Assembly: GCA_030407315.1 (NCBI GenBank)
Contig: JALQPE010000344.1
Coordinates: 1-32,722, forward strand
DNA: 32,722 nt
From: Asparagopsis taxiformis
Lineage: Eukaryota > Rhodophyta > Florideophyceae > Bonnemaisoniales > Bonnemaisoniaceae
Reading direction: 5' to 3'
Position 1 is the stretch's first letter; each line of letters opens with the position of its first letter. Shown here one piece after another: positions 1 to 9,243 of this stretch. The position numbers were made by a program, and so were the translations under genes. The notes below the pieces were generated by a model that saw nothing but the letters and a program-made list of their open reading frames with translations, was not told the origin of the DNA and did no database searches.

Positions 1-2941
1 CCTCACCAGTCGTGGTCTCTCCCTCTCTCCTTCATAAATGACACTGTCGAAATCAAAAAGAACAACTCCATAGTTGCTTTAGGGACTCGTCGACATGGAC
101 TCTATACTCTACACACTACTCCTCACGAACATAACGTTGAGGTGGCATGTGTGGTCAGCCTGGAACTCTGCATCGTCGCCTCGGACACGTACACCATGCA
201 GCAATCTCGCATATGGCAAAACACTCCCTCGTTAAAGGTCTCCAAATTGCCGGTGGGACGACAACCCAGCAACCGTGCAAAGGCTGCCTGGCCGGTAAAA
301 TGGCTCGAGCACCCAATCCCCATGCATCTGATACTCGAGCAACCGGTTTACTTGACCTTGTCCACACTGATGTAGCCGACCTATGGAAACATCTTCAAAA
401 GGGGAGCGCGTTACTTCGTTACCTTTTCGACGACAAGTCCCGTTGGCTTTCCGTCTATCCTATCGCACTGAAATCAGACAGCTTCAGCTCTTTCCAGCAC
501 TTTCGAAATACTGCAGAGACACACACAGGACGAAAAATCCGCCAACTTCGCTCGGATGGTGGCGGTGAATATTTCTCAAACGAGTTTAGCGAGTTCCTCA
601 TAACTCACGGAATCACTCGCCAGACTACCGCTCCCTATACCCCGCAGCAAAACGGTGTATCGGAACGGATGAACCGGACTCTAAAAGACCTCATTCGTGC
701 CATGCTCCATCACAATTCTGTCCCTGCAGACTTCTGGGGCGGAAGCCCTTGACTGCGCAGCATACGTCCCGACATCGTGTCACAAGCCGTGGGATACCCT
801 CAGATAAAACTCCGTTCGAATTATGGATGGGTCGTAAACCTGATATCTCTCATCTAAAAGTGTTCGGTAGTCAGTGTTGGTACAAGGTCCCACAAATACG
901 CCTAACATCTCTAAACAGTCGCTCATCTCCTGCCATGATGATCGGTTACTCCAAAACCCAGAAAGCGTACAAGCTGTGGGACGACCAACGAACACCGTGG
1001 TAATCTCAAGGGACGTCGTCTTCGACGAATCGGCATCGGATGAAACCACTCAACCTCGCTCTGTTGAAGACTCTACATATATTGATGACGACAACACCTT
1101 GAGCTACATAACGGACCATCCTCAACCCCGCATGCAAAATCGGATGACGAGTCGCCCACGCCTCCACAGTCTCCCAGCATCTCCGGGGGAGAATCGAGCC
1201 CCATTGCTTCTCCAAGCAGTCCTGCTCATCCTACTATACCGGCTTCCCCGAGCAACCTCTCCATTCCATCTGCTCCTCGGAAATCTTCAAGACCTCGAAA
1301 GCCCCCGACTCAATGGTGGAAACCGACTGCACTCGTTAGCATTGCTCCGGAACTCCTCACCTTCACTACCGCGACAGAGGGGGAGGATAGCAAGCTCTGG
1401 CTCAAAGCAATAGACTCCGAAATGGAATCTCTCTACACCAACCAGACCTGGATTCTTGTCCCTCGCAGTGAAGCCCGCAATCTTCTCTCCTGCAAATGGC
1501 TTTTCAAAATCAAGGATGTTGTCAACGACGACGGAACGAACGGTGTGAAGTACAAAGCACGACTTGTCACTCGTGGTTTTGAACAACAATACGGTGTTGA
1601 CTACGAAGAAACATACGCTCCGGTTGTAAAACTATGCACTCTCCGCACGTTCCTCGCTATAGTTGCTCACAAATCCCTCCATTGCGATCAAATGGATGTC
1701 AAGACAGCCTTCCTATACGGTGATCTCGATCAAGATATCTACATGGAGCAACCAGAAGGGTTCGTTCATCCGCAATACCCGAACCATGTGTGTAAACTGC
1801 AAAGAGCACTCTACGGTCTAAAACAAGCTCCGAGACAGTGGCACGCAAGATCGACGAATTCGTGATCGGTATCCTCAAATTCGAGACTTCTCCGTATGAT
1901 CCATGCCTTTACGTCAAGTATGAAGGAGGAGCAATGGTGATCATTACCCTCTACGTTGACGACCTACTCATGGCATCAAGTAATCGCCGACTACTTGATT
2001 GGCTAAAAGGGGAGTTCAATAAAAGGTTCTCAATGAAAGACTGCGGAGAAGCCAAGGTCTGTCCTGGACTCGAGATCGTTCGCAGCTCGTCAAGAGGAAC
2101 TCTGCACCTCAGCCAGAGTCGTTATGTCCACAAGGTGCTAGAACGCTTCGGGATGCTTGACTCGAGTCCCGTAGTCACCCCAATGGAATCGCAGATAAGT
2201 CCTGCAGACCTCGAAGGGGAACCTATAGACTCTACACTATATCGAAGCGCTGTTGGTAGCCTCATGTATCTCTCGGTCGGGACTCGCCCCGACATATCCT
2301 TCGCTGTGGGACGGCTTGCCCAACATGTGGAACATCCGACAACAAGACTGTGGACAGCAGTTAAGCGCGTACTCCGCTATGTGAATGGAACAAGGAATCT
2401 GGGCTTGCTCTATCAAGCCGATAAACCGTTCCACCCGATCGCGTACAGTGACTCCGACTGGGGTGGCTGCACGATCAATCGAAAATCCACCAGTGGTTAC
2501 GTTTTCCTAATGGCGGGAGGGGCCGTCAGCTGGAAGTCACGCAAACAAGGTTGCGTTGCTCTTTCCTCCTCCGAAGCGGAGTACATGGCTCTGTGTGCAG
2601 CTGTAAAAGAATCAATCTGGCTTAGCAACATTTTCCGCTCAATCACAGCAAGCGAAGAATACGAGCCGATCTGCATCAACGTCGATACCAAGGATCTATC
2701 AATATGGCTCGAAATGATGTGTCTGGAACTAGAACAAAGCACATTGACATTCAATACCACTTCGTACGCGATAGCCTCGACAAAAACCTCTACACAATGC
2801 AATACTGCCCCACATCAGAAATGGCTGCCGACTTGCTCACAAAACCTCTTCCCCGTCTTCTCCTTCACAAATTCAAAGACCTCATCGGACTTCAAAACCT
2901 CCCTACATCTGGTGCTTCATCGAGCTTGTCACAGAGGGGAG
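1..2941 (+). pseudogene. Degraded Ty1/copia pol (integrase, RT, RNase H), 5' end outside window
   Basis: Old copy of a retrotransposon related to the array family at 11105-29321. The opening bases read, in frame 2, as the tail of the protease/pre-integrase region (RRHGLY motif). The frame then shifts to 147-752, which holds integrase with an HTD-type aspartate at 369, LRSDGGG aspartate at 555 and NGVSER glutamate at 663, a D-x35-E spacing. Further frame changes occur near 750, 870-1000, 1415, 1840 and 2700. Reverse transcriptase is recognisable from about 1422 (KARLVTRGF, QMDVKTAFLYGDL, and YVDD near 1952-1963) and RNase H near 2450-2600 (SDSDWGG, SSSEAEYMAL). At least five frame breaks make it non-functional as a polyprotein. 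By eye the protein is clearly homologous to the array gag-pol but noticeably diverged, so it is an older subfamily member. Gag and the 5' LTR lie left of the window. Confidence 0.9.
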
Positions 2942-2969
2942 TGTTGCGAATAATTGAGTCGCAGCAACA

Positions 2970-3187
2970 GAAGCACTCAATCTCGAGAATATCCTGTGAA
3001 AATCTCGATGAAGGAGTCCTCTAGGAGCCTTGAAATATGGCTCATCGTGTTCCTCGTTGAAAAACGGTTGAAGCACTCACTGTAATAGGCCCTGAGGGGC
3101 TCAGTTACGTGAGAAAACTTTAACCCTCGATTTCTCCTAGAAGGAGTGCTCTAGGCGCTCCGAAACCTATCTCATCATGTTCAGCGT
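2970..3187 (+). repeat. Imperfect internal duplication in the old LTR
   Basis: The 10-mer gaagcactca occurs at 2970 and 3070. Similar blocks follow each: aaggagtcctctagg versus aaggagtgctctagg, and ctcatcgtgttc versus ctcatcatgttc. The second unit is about 30 bp longer. Array LTRs retain only the second unit. Confidence 0.6.
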
Positions 3188-3521
3188 GCCCGAATTAGTC
3201 GGGTAGCAACTTCTCCGAAGCTTCTACGACCTTTCTTCACGGAGATAACAGCATCTGAAGTTTCAATTTGTTTGTCATACTTTCAATTAGTAATTAGAAA
3301 AGCCAGGATGGGTTGCCATCATGGCACAGGGAAAATGTTATGATTAGTGTACACGTGTGGACGATATGATAGAGAAGCCCACGTGTACCAGATTGGCAGC
3401 GGGTGCTTACCAGGACAGACTGTCAGTGACAGACTGTCTGGAGCAGCTATTAACAGGCTGTCCTTAGCACCGCCGGCGCACCTCGGCGAGAATACAAATA
3501 ATGTAGTGAGCTCGCAGATTC

Positions 3522-3527
3522 AATAAA
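3522..3527 (+). terminator. Polyadenylation signal AATAAA in the old LTR
   Basis: Canonical AATAAA about 30 bp before the inferred LTR end, the usual place for the R-region cleavage signal. The array LTRs have AGTAAA at the corresponding place. Confidence 0.55.
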
Positions 3528-3554
3528 CGCTCGGAAAGCGACCATTTCGTTTCA

Positions 3555-4942
3555 AAATATGATGCCTAGGGTAATACTTTCTAGTGCCTACAATTGATGT
3601 TCAGGACGATAGAATGAGGTGGAAATGCCATTCCAGCCGCATGTTCAGGCATCTGGCTACGAAATGTCGGGCAGAATGGAGTATCTCTCTCGGTGGTCTT
3701 CATAGAAGTGTATAGGGATAACCAAGTGTGATCTGAAAGGATGTCAGAATTTTTATGTAGCAAGGACAACGATGCCTGAAGGATTGTTTCAGTTCTATCA
3801 TTAGACTAGACTACTCATAAAATCGAACTATCGTATCTAAAATCTTACTATCTCTACAACCAGGACTATTGTGCAAGCAAATCGAGTTCCTTGCTGTTTC
3901 AAAACTACATGTGATGTTCAGACAGGAGGGAAATAAACACCATTACAGATGATTTGCAACAGGTTAGCAATCGGATATAGAAAAGTATTGTAAAGGATGA
4001 GAAGAACATGAGTATGAATGGAATGAACAAACTTACTATCATTGAACTATTTTTGCGTGCAAAGGTATTGGTTGTAGGTTGGAATGACGAAAGCTTGCAA
4101 GCTTTCGTCATTCCAACCTACAACCAATACCTATGCCAGAATCATTTGCAATCAATAGACTAGAATAGGATCAGCGAAGAACGATATTTATGGTTAGTGC
4201 ACTATCTTTCATGGAAAGCATGTGGAAAGAAATGAGAGAGGGGAAAGATACCTACTCGACAACGTACCAGCCTTACCTGTCATCTTCATGATAACCGGAT
4301 GATGAAATGGTCCTATACGTCGCGCATCAACAGCCTTAAATAGACAGCTCATCCACTCATAATGACCTCGTCGTAACTGGAAGGCAGATGATTTGGCAGC
4401 GGATGATCTGTCAAATTTTCTGGACGTGATAAATTAGCAGAAATAGAAATCATGCCCCTACGCAATGTCAAACCAACCTAAAAGTCTTGGTATTGATGTT
4501 TAGCTGCATACTGAAGGAGAAACATCGAATAAATGCTGTAAATTAGAGTAGTAGACAATCCGAAAGAGAATTGCAACCGTGTTCTCATCTATATATTGTT
4601 TATTACCATAACAAGATTACTATTGAGGCCTATTATACCATGTACTGAAGCTAAATTGTAAATGATTCGTGTATTTCATTCAGAAAAGGAAGCAGGAATC
4701 GTTGGAGGCATTAAAGATCGCTGAAGAACCCAACATGGGAAATCAAGTCACCTGTTCCTTGAGTTAGGTAGGACACTAGTCAGTGTGAAGTTTTCGATAA
4801 GATGTAACGGTAAGAAAATATAGGTACTATAAACTATTACAGTGGCCTGGTTAAAAAGAGACGGATACCATCTTATTAGTTGCCTACTAGTTGACATTAA
4901 TCCACAATTTGTGCAAGGTTCTCTCGAATCCAAAGAGAAGAG
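3555..4942. other. Non-coding stretch, no gene recognised
   Basis: AT-richer sequence between the old LTR and the transposase gene. Only short open frames (about 60-70 codons) occur, with no recognisable domain. It could contain the 5' end of the Tnp2 transposon and its promoter, but I found no convincing CACTA-type terminal inverted repeat. The palindrome at 4064-4131 is the only structure that stands out. Confidence 0.6.
4064..4131. repeat. Perfect 68-bp palindrome (34-bp arms, no spacer)
   Basis: The left arm starts ggtattggttgtagg and the right arm ends cctacaaccaatacc. The centre is cttg|caag at 4097/4098, flanked by two HindIII-type AAGCTT sites. Allowing one mismatch, symmetry extends to 4059-4136. 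Both arms match base for base on reading, so this is either a recent or a maintained inverted repeat. It could form a cruciform or an RNA hairpin. I saw no second copy of the arm in the window. Confidence 0.95.
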
Positions 4943-4997
4943 ATGAAACGAACAGCTGTTCGGAAGAAAGGTACACCTCGAAGAACCCGGAGAAGGT

Positions 4998-7205
4998 TTG
5001 AATCATTGCCAATCCCATACGAAAGTGGGACAAGGCACTGGTGGGAATGGAGAAGAGCACATTGCATTTTTTGAGGCTGGAAAAGTTACCAGAGAAGAAG
5101 AAACGATAGGCTCTGAGGAAAGCTCGGCCGAGAGCTGTGATGACCACGACGGAGAAGAGGCAGCGGAAGATGACCGCGGACTTGTGGATAAACTGCTGAC
5201 CTGGCCAGTATTCTCTGCAATAATATTGCTTAGTGGAACGCTACGGATGAAACGCAAGGACTATGAAGGTATGCGTGAGATGTCTAATTTCAAGCGGGAC
5301 ATTTCGGATCAAGCACCCAGCGACTCGTGCATGAGGAAAGTCATTTTACCGTTCATTCTGAAAACATGTTTCCCACAAAGCATGGATACAACGTGTGAAA
5401 TAGATGTAACAAAAAGAGGCTCTAGGCTTGGAAAGATGTCTCCAGGACTGTCTAGTAGCCGTAGAGCTCATTGTACTACATCGGTACGAGTCGTGCTACC
5501 GAGCACATGGGCGGAAAGGGATATACAGACCGGACCCATTCTGGACTGCATAAAGTCTAGTAAAAGGGATAGTAGTGATGAAAGAGAAGATGAAGCATAT
5601 CAAATTGCTTCAGAAAGTATTGAAAACTCTTTCATTGTCAAATGCCGTTCAGCTGTTCTGAATGACCCATTCCATCGCATTTCGGTAAGTGCATCAGATC
5701 ATGACGGTCACAAGATGCACAGAAAGGTATACGCCCGACATGGAGACGAGTTGAGGATCATATGTATGCCGACGACAAATCAAGAGGCCCTGGTGGCTAA
5801 GCTGGGAGGAGCCAGAACGAAACAGGGAAAGAACATCGAAACTGGAAAGAATTCTAGGAGCAGAAGAAGTTTTACAGCAAGGAGTGACTGGAGAATTGAA
5901 GCTATCATCATTGCAAGTTATCTTGCAACCGGAGAAGAACAACAAGAATCAAATATGGAAGATGTGATAGACCCGCAAATCGATGCAATGGAAGAAACTG
6001 AGAAAAGAAATGCGAGGCGTGTCGTCTCCACCACAGCGCTCGACGGAGAACATTGCAACAATTATATTCGGGCAGGTGACGCTATCACTCTGTTTCGGCC
6101 AAAAAGTAAGTCTGATGGGAGCACATTTGAAGAGTTACTACTCGTGAACAGACATCTGAAAAAGGGACGCTGTGAACATGCGACTTTTCTCATTTGCTCC
6201 ACAAGGGGAGCAACTGGGCAGCTATATCGCGAACAAATTCGGGTGAAAGACGTCCAGCTCATAGGAGCTCCAGACAAGAGGTCTAGATGGCACCCCGGCT
6301 CTAAACGTATGGATGCCTGCAGTGAGGGGAATCTTTCAGATGGCAGGAAATATATCGTATACCGATTTCTGCTATATGCTGATGACTTCCAGCCGTTCAC
6401 AAGCCGGAAAGGAAGTTTTGGTGGCTGCTATATGCTTCCATTAGGCATACAGCCAAGCAAGAGAGCAAGCTTCCACGCAGTCCGCGTTCTTGGATTCGTT
6501 GCCCCGGGAGTTTCAACAAATGTTGTAATTGAGAGAGTTGTACCCGACATTGTGAAGGGAAGTACAGACGGTTTTCCAGCGAAAGATGCAAATGGAGAAG
6601 ATGTGGTCATATTCCTGGATCCTGTTGGATTTATCGGAGATTACCCAGCTGTTTCGCATACTCTGGATGTCCGTGGTCACACCAGTAATACACCATGCCA
6701 TAGCTGCATTTTCGAAAAGCAAGATATGAGCAGCAGTGGAGGTTCACGAAATGCATACACAGCATTGCTAAACAGTCAGATGAGTACGCATGCCCGAGGA
6801 ATGCACCGAAACAAGCTTGTGAGGGAAGTCGCATCGCAAGATCAGCTCAAAGTTCTTGGACTAAGCCTAGATCCGATTGAGAATAAGGCACTCCATAATT
6901 GGAGTGAATCCCTTAATCGTGTGCGGAGAGACGTTCCTACAAACGAAGAAGGAGTTCCAGTTGTTCCTTGTCAATTCGATCCATATCGCTCTGCTGTAGT
7001 TGCCCCAGACCATCTGCTCTCCGGACTGGCTCAAGATGTGATGAATGCGACAATCACCGCAGCAACACCTGTACTTCGAAATGTTGCGGAAACAGTTCTA
7101 CTGAATACCCTCCGAATGTTCTGTTTGAGTAGTCAGAGTCAGGTATTCGGGCAGAACTACCTATTATCGATGAACATGAGCGATATATTGCTGTTCTCGT
7201 TGTAG
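4998..7205 (+). CDS. Tnp2-like (CACTA/EnSpm-type) transposase, N-terminal and catalytic part
   Basis: Probable DDE transposase of the CMC/Tnp2 superfamily, which cuts and re-inserts a DNA transposon in the nucleus. The diagnostic segment is LYADDFQPF (Asp462/463, numbering from the TTG at 4998), then about 80 residues on DPVGFIGDYPA (Asp541, Asp548), followed by a Cys-x2-Cys pair in TPCHSC (Cys567, Cys570). This order matches the Tnp2 pattern of DGF, then D.PA, then a CPxC-like knuckle. An acidic stretch lies near residues 25-60. The frame opens after a stop at 4944 and has no early ATG; its first in-frame ATG is near 5247. An ATG at 4943 opens another frame with a very basic N terminus (MKRTAVRKKG..., to 5074), so the real start may need an upstream exon or repair of a frameshift. 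Homology continues in another frame from about 7133, so this copy is probably broken. Confidence 0.7.
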   Translation: MNHCQSHTKVGQGTGGNGEEHIAFFEAGKVTREEETIGSEESSAESCDDHDGEEAAEDDRGLVDKLLTWPVFSAIILLSGTLRMKRKDYEGMREMSNFKRDISDQAPSDSCMRKVILPFILKTCFPQSMDTTCEIDVTKRGSRLGKMSPGLSSSRRAHCTTSVRVVLPSTWAERDIQTGPILDCIKSSKRDSSDEREDEAYQIASESIENSFIVKCRSAVLNDPFHRISVSASDHDGHKMHRKVYARHGDELRIICMPTTNQEALVAKLGGARTKQGKNIETGKNSRSRRSFTARSDWRIEAIIIASYLATGEEQQESNMEDVIDPQIDAMEETEKRNARRVVSTTALDGEHCNNYIRAGDAITLFRPKSKSDGSTFEELLLVNRHLKKGRCEHATFLICSTRGATGQLYREQIRVKDVQLIGAPDKRSRWHPGSKRMDACSEGNLSDGRKYIVYRFLLYADDFQPFTSRKGSFGGCYMLPLGIQPSKRASFHAVRVLGFVAPGVSTNVVIERVVPDIVKGSTDGFPAKDANGEDVVIFLDPVGFIGDYPAVSHTLDVRGHTSNTPCHSCIFEKQDMSSSGGSRNAYTALLNSQMSTHARGMHRNKLVREVASQDQLKVLGLSLDPIENKALHNWSESLNRVRRDVPTNEEGVPVVPCQFDPYRSAVVAPDHLLSGLAQDVMNATITAATPVLRNVAETVLLNTLRMFCLSSQSQVFGQNYLLSMNMSDILLFSL

Positions 7206-8536
7206 CTCCCCAAGCATTTTATTCGGCATTTCGTATCGTCATCGGGAAGTCTTGGGACGGGTATGAAAAACTTGAACGTATTCTTCGTTTGCTGAAAAAG
7301 TTTCAAATGGTTGTTGCCAGCATTCGATTCATCCCAACATGGTGGATAGATGGACTTGAGTCAACCAGGAGGTTCGAGGCCGAGAATGGCGGACGTCATG
7401 ACCACATTCTAGCTCTTGTTTCAAACTATATGAAAGAACTGCATGAGGTATGCAAGGATCCTATTGCAATGAAACATCTGGACAAACCGAACTTGCATCG
7501 GTTGATAGAATTTTGCGTACATACATTACCAGCTTTTGGAGCTGCGAAACATGTGGAAGAGCTTTTATTCGAGAGAATGCACCAGCCTCTAAAAAGAGGG
7601 GTTCGAAACTCGAACCATAAGAATGAACATCTGTCATCAATGGAGCTCATCATGGCCGATGACTGGCTCGCACGAATAGCCATCACGCTGGGTGCGGTAG
7701 GTCACAATACAAAACAATGGACGTCTGCCGATTGCAGACGCGTGTATTTTGCACTAGGAAAAGGAATTTCGGAGAGTCCACATGCGACAGAAGAGGCAGC
7801 AAAAAGATGCTTCTTAAGTCCTGTATTCCGTCTCATATCAGAGAGGAGCAGTACTATGGTGAGCACCCACTGTCCAATCACGCGGTGGCGAGGGGAATCT
7901 GTTGAAGACGCGAAAAATGTTCCGGCAGAAGAAACCGTCATGATTGCAAGGATACGTAAAGCTTCTGAAACTTTTCTCAAAACCAGACAGGTAAACGGGT
8001 CTCAACATGGTGAACGACTATGGTGGCTCACTGCTGCACAAAGAGTGCGCACTAGTCATGAGGGATCTGAGAGCGAATCGAGGTTAGGGCGTGCTGAACC
8101 TGGAAGCATCATTCAAGCAGTGTGCAAAGATGGATGGTATGATGCTGGTATAGTAGTACCCGCCCATAGCAGGACGAGCATGGAGGAATTCACATGTTCC
8201 AGACGTGTCCTTTTCGTCACATTGTCCTTTTTTATTGTGGTAGGGCAAGGAGAGGAGAAGAAGGCAAAGAAATGGAAGCAGAAAACTCCATATGCTGTCT
8301 GCATTCCCTTGACATGCACTGGAGACGGTATGTACCGGAAAGGTGGGAATGATACTATAGTTCACGTTGAAATGAACGACGGGGTCCGAGAAGTTTTGCA
8401 CGTACATAACTGCGAGTCAGGAGTTTGTTCATACGATAGACAAAGTGGCATTGTAGAGCACAATAGTGATATTCTTTCTGGTGGTGAAGTGAGCGTCTTA
8501 ACTAGAGAAGATGGATACCCACCACGTTCAACATAG
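7133..8536 (+). CDS. Tnp2-like transposase, C-terminal part (after frameshift)
   Basis: Continuation of the transposase in frame 2, open from just after a TAG at 7130-7132 to the stop at 8534-8536. The segment containing IIDEHERYIAVLVV and FYSAFRIVIGKSW joins smoothly to the previous ORF if 1-2 nt were lost or gained within the repetitive AGTAGTCAGAGTCAG region near 7128-7142. Later the sequence HTLPAFGAAKHVEELLFERMH plus LKRGVRNSNHK resembles the 'FER...K' segment of the DUF4218-like C-terminal domain found with Tnp2 transposases. No ATG sits near its beginning, which supports its being the tail of the same gene rather than a separate one. An AATAAA lies at 8680-8685, 144 bp after the stop. 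I considered an intron instead of a frameshift, but no GT-AG pair that restores the frame was found. Confidence 0.65.
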   Translation, partial: SESGIRAELPIIDEHERYIAVLVVAPQAFYSAFRIVIGKSWDGYEKLERILRLLKKFQMVVASIRFIPTWWIDGLESTRRFEAENGGRHDHILALVSNYMKELHEVCKDPIAMKHLDKPNLHRLIEFCVHTLPAFGAAKHVEELLFERMHQPLKRGVRNSNHKNEHLSSMELIMADDWLARIAITLGAVGHNTKQWTSADCRRVYFALGKGISESPHATEEAAKRCFLSPVFRLISERSSTMVSTHCPITRWRGESVEDAKNVPAEETVMIARIRKASETFLKTRQVNGSQHGERLWWLTAAQRVRTSHEGSESESRLGRAEPGSIIQAVCKDGWYDAGIVVPAHSRTSMEEFTCSRRVLFVTLSFFIVVGQGEEKKAKKWKQKTPYAVCIPLTCTGDGMYRKGGNDTIVHVEMNDGVREVLHVHNCESGVCSYDRQSGIVEHNSDILSGGEVSVLTREDGYPPRST

Positions 8537-9243
8537 AGTGTTCCAGCACAGTGTTTAATACATCAGTAAACTTTCGTAATTCATTTAGCAGCAGTCCTGA
8601 TCAAGTCTTCCAACAAATGCCATACAAAATTTGTACATGTCGTTTGAAGAATAGAGTGGGATTTTGTTCCATGCGCACAAATAAAGTGTGTTTTGCGAAG
8701 AGCGTACGCACTTACGTACGTATGACGCCATTGGTACTAGAGATGCAGCCGCGAGTTGCAGGACTCCAAGTTCCACAAAGTTGAGTTCGCATAATCCAAT
8801 GGAGAGCTGGCACCTGGCCAATGAAGTGGAAAATAATACCCGGTATAGTTTTCTGGCTCCAGTGACAAGTGGAGTATTGTGACTGATGGCTGTCTGCTGG
8901 CCAATGGGGAGCCGGCACCTGGCCAATGAAGTGGAAAATAATACCCGGTATAGTTTTCTGGCTCCAGTGACAAGTGGAGTACTATGATTCATGGCAATGG
9001 GATGGTTTTGGGAACGAAGGAATTGTGTGTGGGAAGTCCTTCGTCGAGGAATGACAGATGGCCGAATACAATTGGAGCGCGTGGAAGGTGAATCAATAAC
9101 TGATATTTCACGTTTAGACGTGTAGGGAGATCGTTTCCCGCCAAATACCACCTTGAAAGAGTAATATCTCTTGATCGTGTAGTCGGAGAGAAAAGGTGTC
9201 TTTGTCATCCTGAACGGCTTCTCTACACGTCCAAATCTTTGCA
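8537..9243. other. Spacer between transposase and ParB-like gene
   Basis: Contains an AATAAA at 8680-8685, a TACGTACGTA palindrome at 8713-8722 and the 105-bp tandem duplication listed separately. A 304-codon minus-strand frame crosses it, but that frame overlaps the start of the ParB-like gene, has no recognisable domain and owes part of its length to the duplication. I treat it as chance. Confidence 0.5.
8796..9000. repeat. 105-bp tandem duplication (2 copies)
   Basis: Unit 1 starts ccaatggagagctggcacc at 8796 and unit 2 starts ccaatggggagccggcacc at 8901. The core from cacctggccaatgaagtgg through ctccagtgacaagtggagta matches base for base, and differences lie only at the edges. The second unit fades near 8995-9000. 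Confidence 0.9.

Larger units (their letters stand above)
2942..3554 (+). repeat. 3' LTR of the old copia element (about 613 bp)
   Basis: Begins TGTTG directly after a purine-rich tract (gaggggag), as expected for a 3' LTR next to its polypurine tract. From about 3066 it aligns throughout with the four array LTRs: shared blocks include the gcccgaattagtcgggtagc block, the paired CACGTG boxes, the gacagactgtc repeat and the gccggcgcacctcggcgag block. The 3' boundary is inferred (TG...CA at 3554), because homology fades after 'aagcgacca'. It is about 125 bp longer than the array LTRs owing to an extra, partly duplicated 5' segment. No 5' LTR is available for comparison. Confidence 0.75.

Noticed and set aside
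7143..7205. Short GT-AG intron joining the two transposase frames
   Set aside because: A GT...TAG span exists, but its length keeps frame 0, while the homologous downstream sequence is in frame 2 and begins inside the supposed intron.
3555..9243. CACTA-type terminal inverted repeats of the Tnp2 element
   Set aside because: CACTA occurs at 4199 (CACTATC) and 4773 (CACTAGT), but no matching inverted end was found. The right end may have been lost at the array junction.
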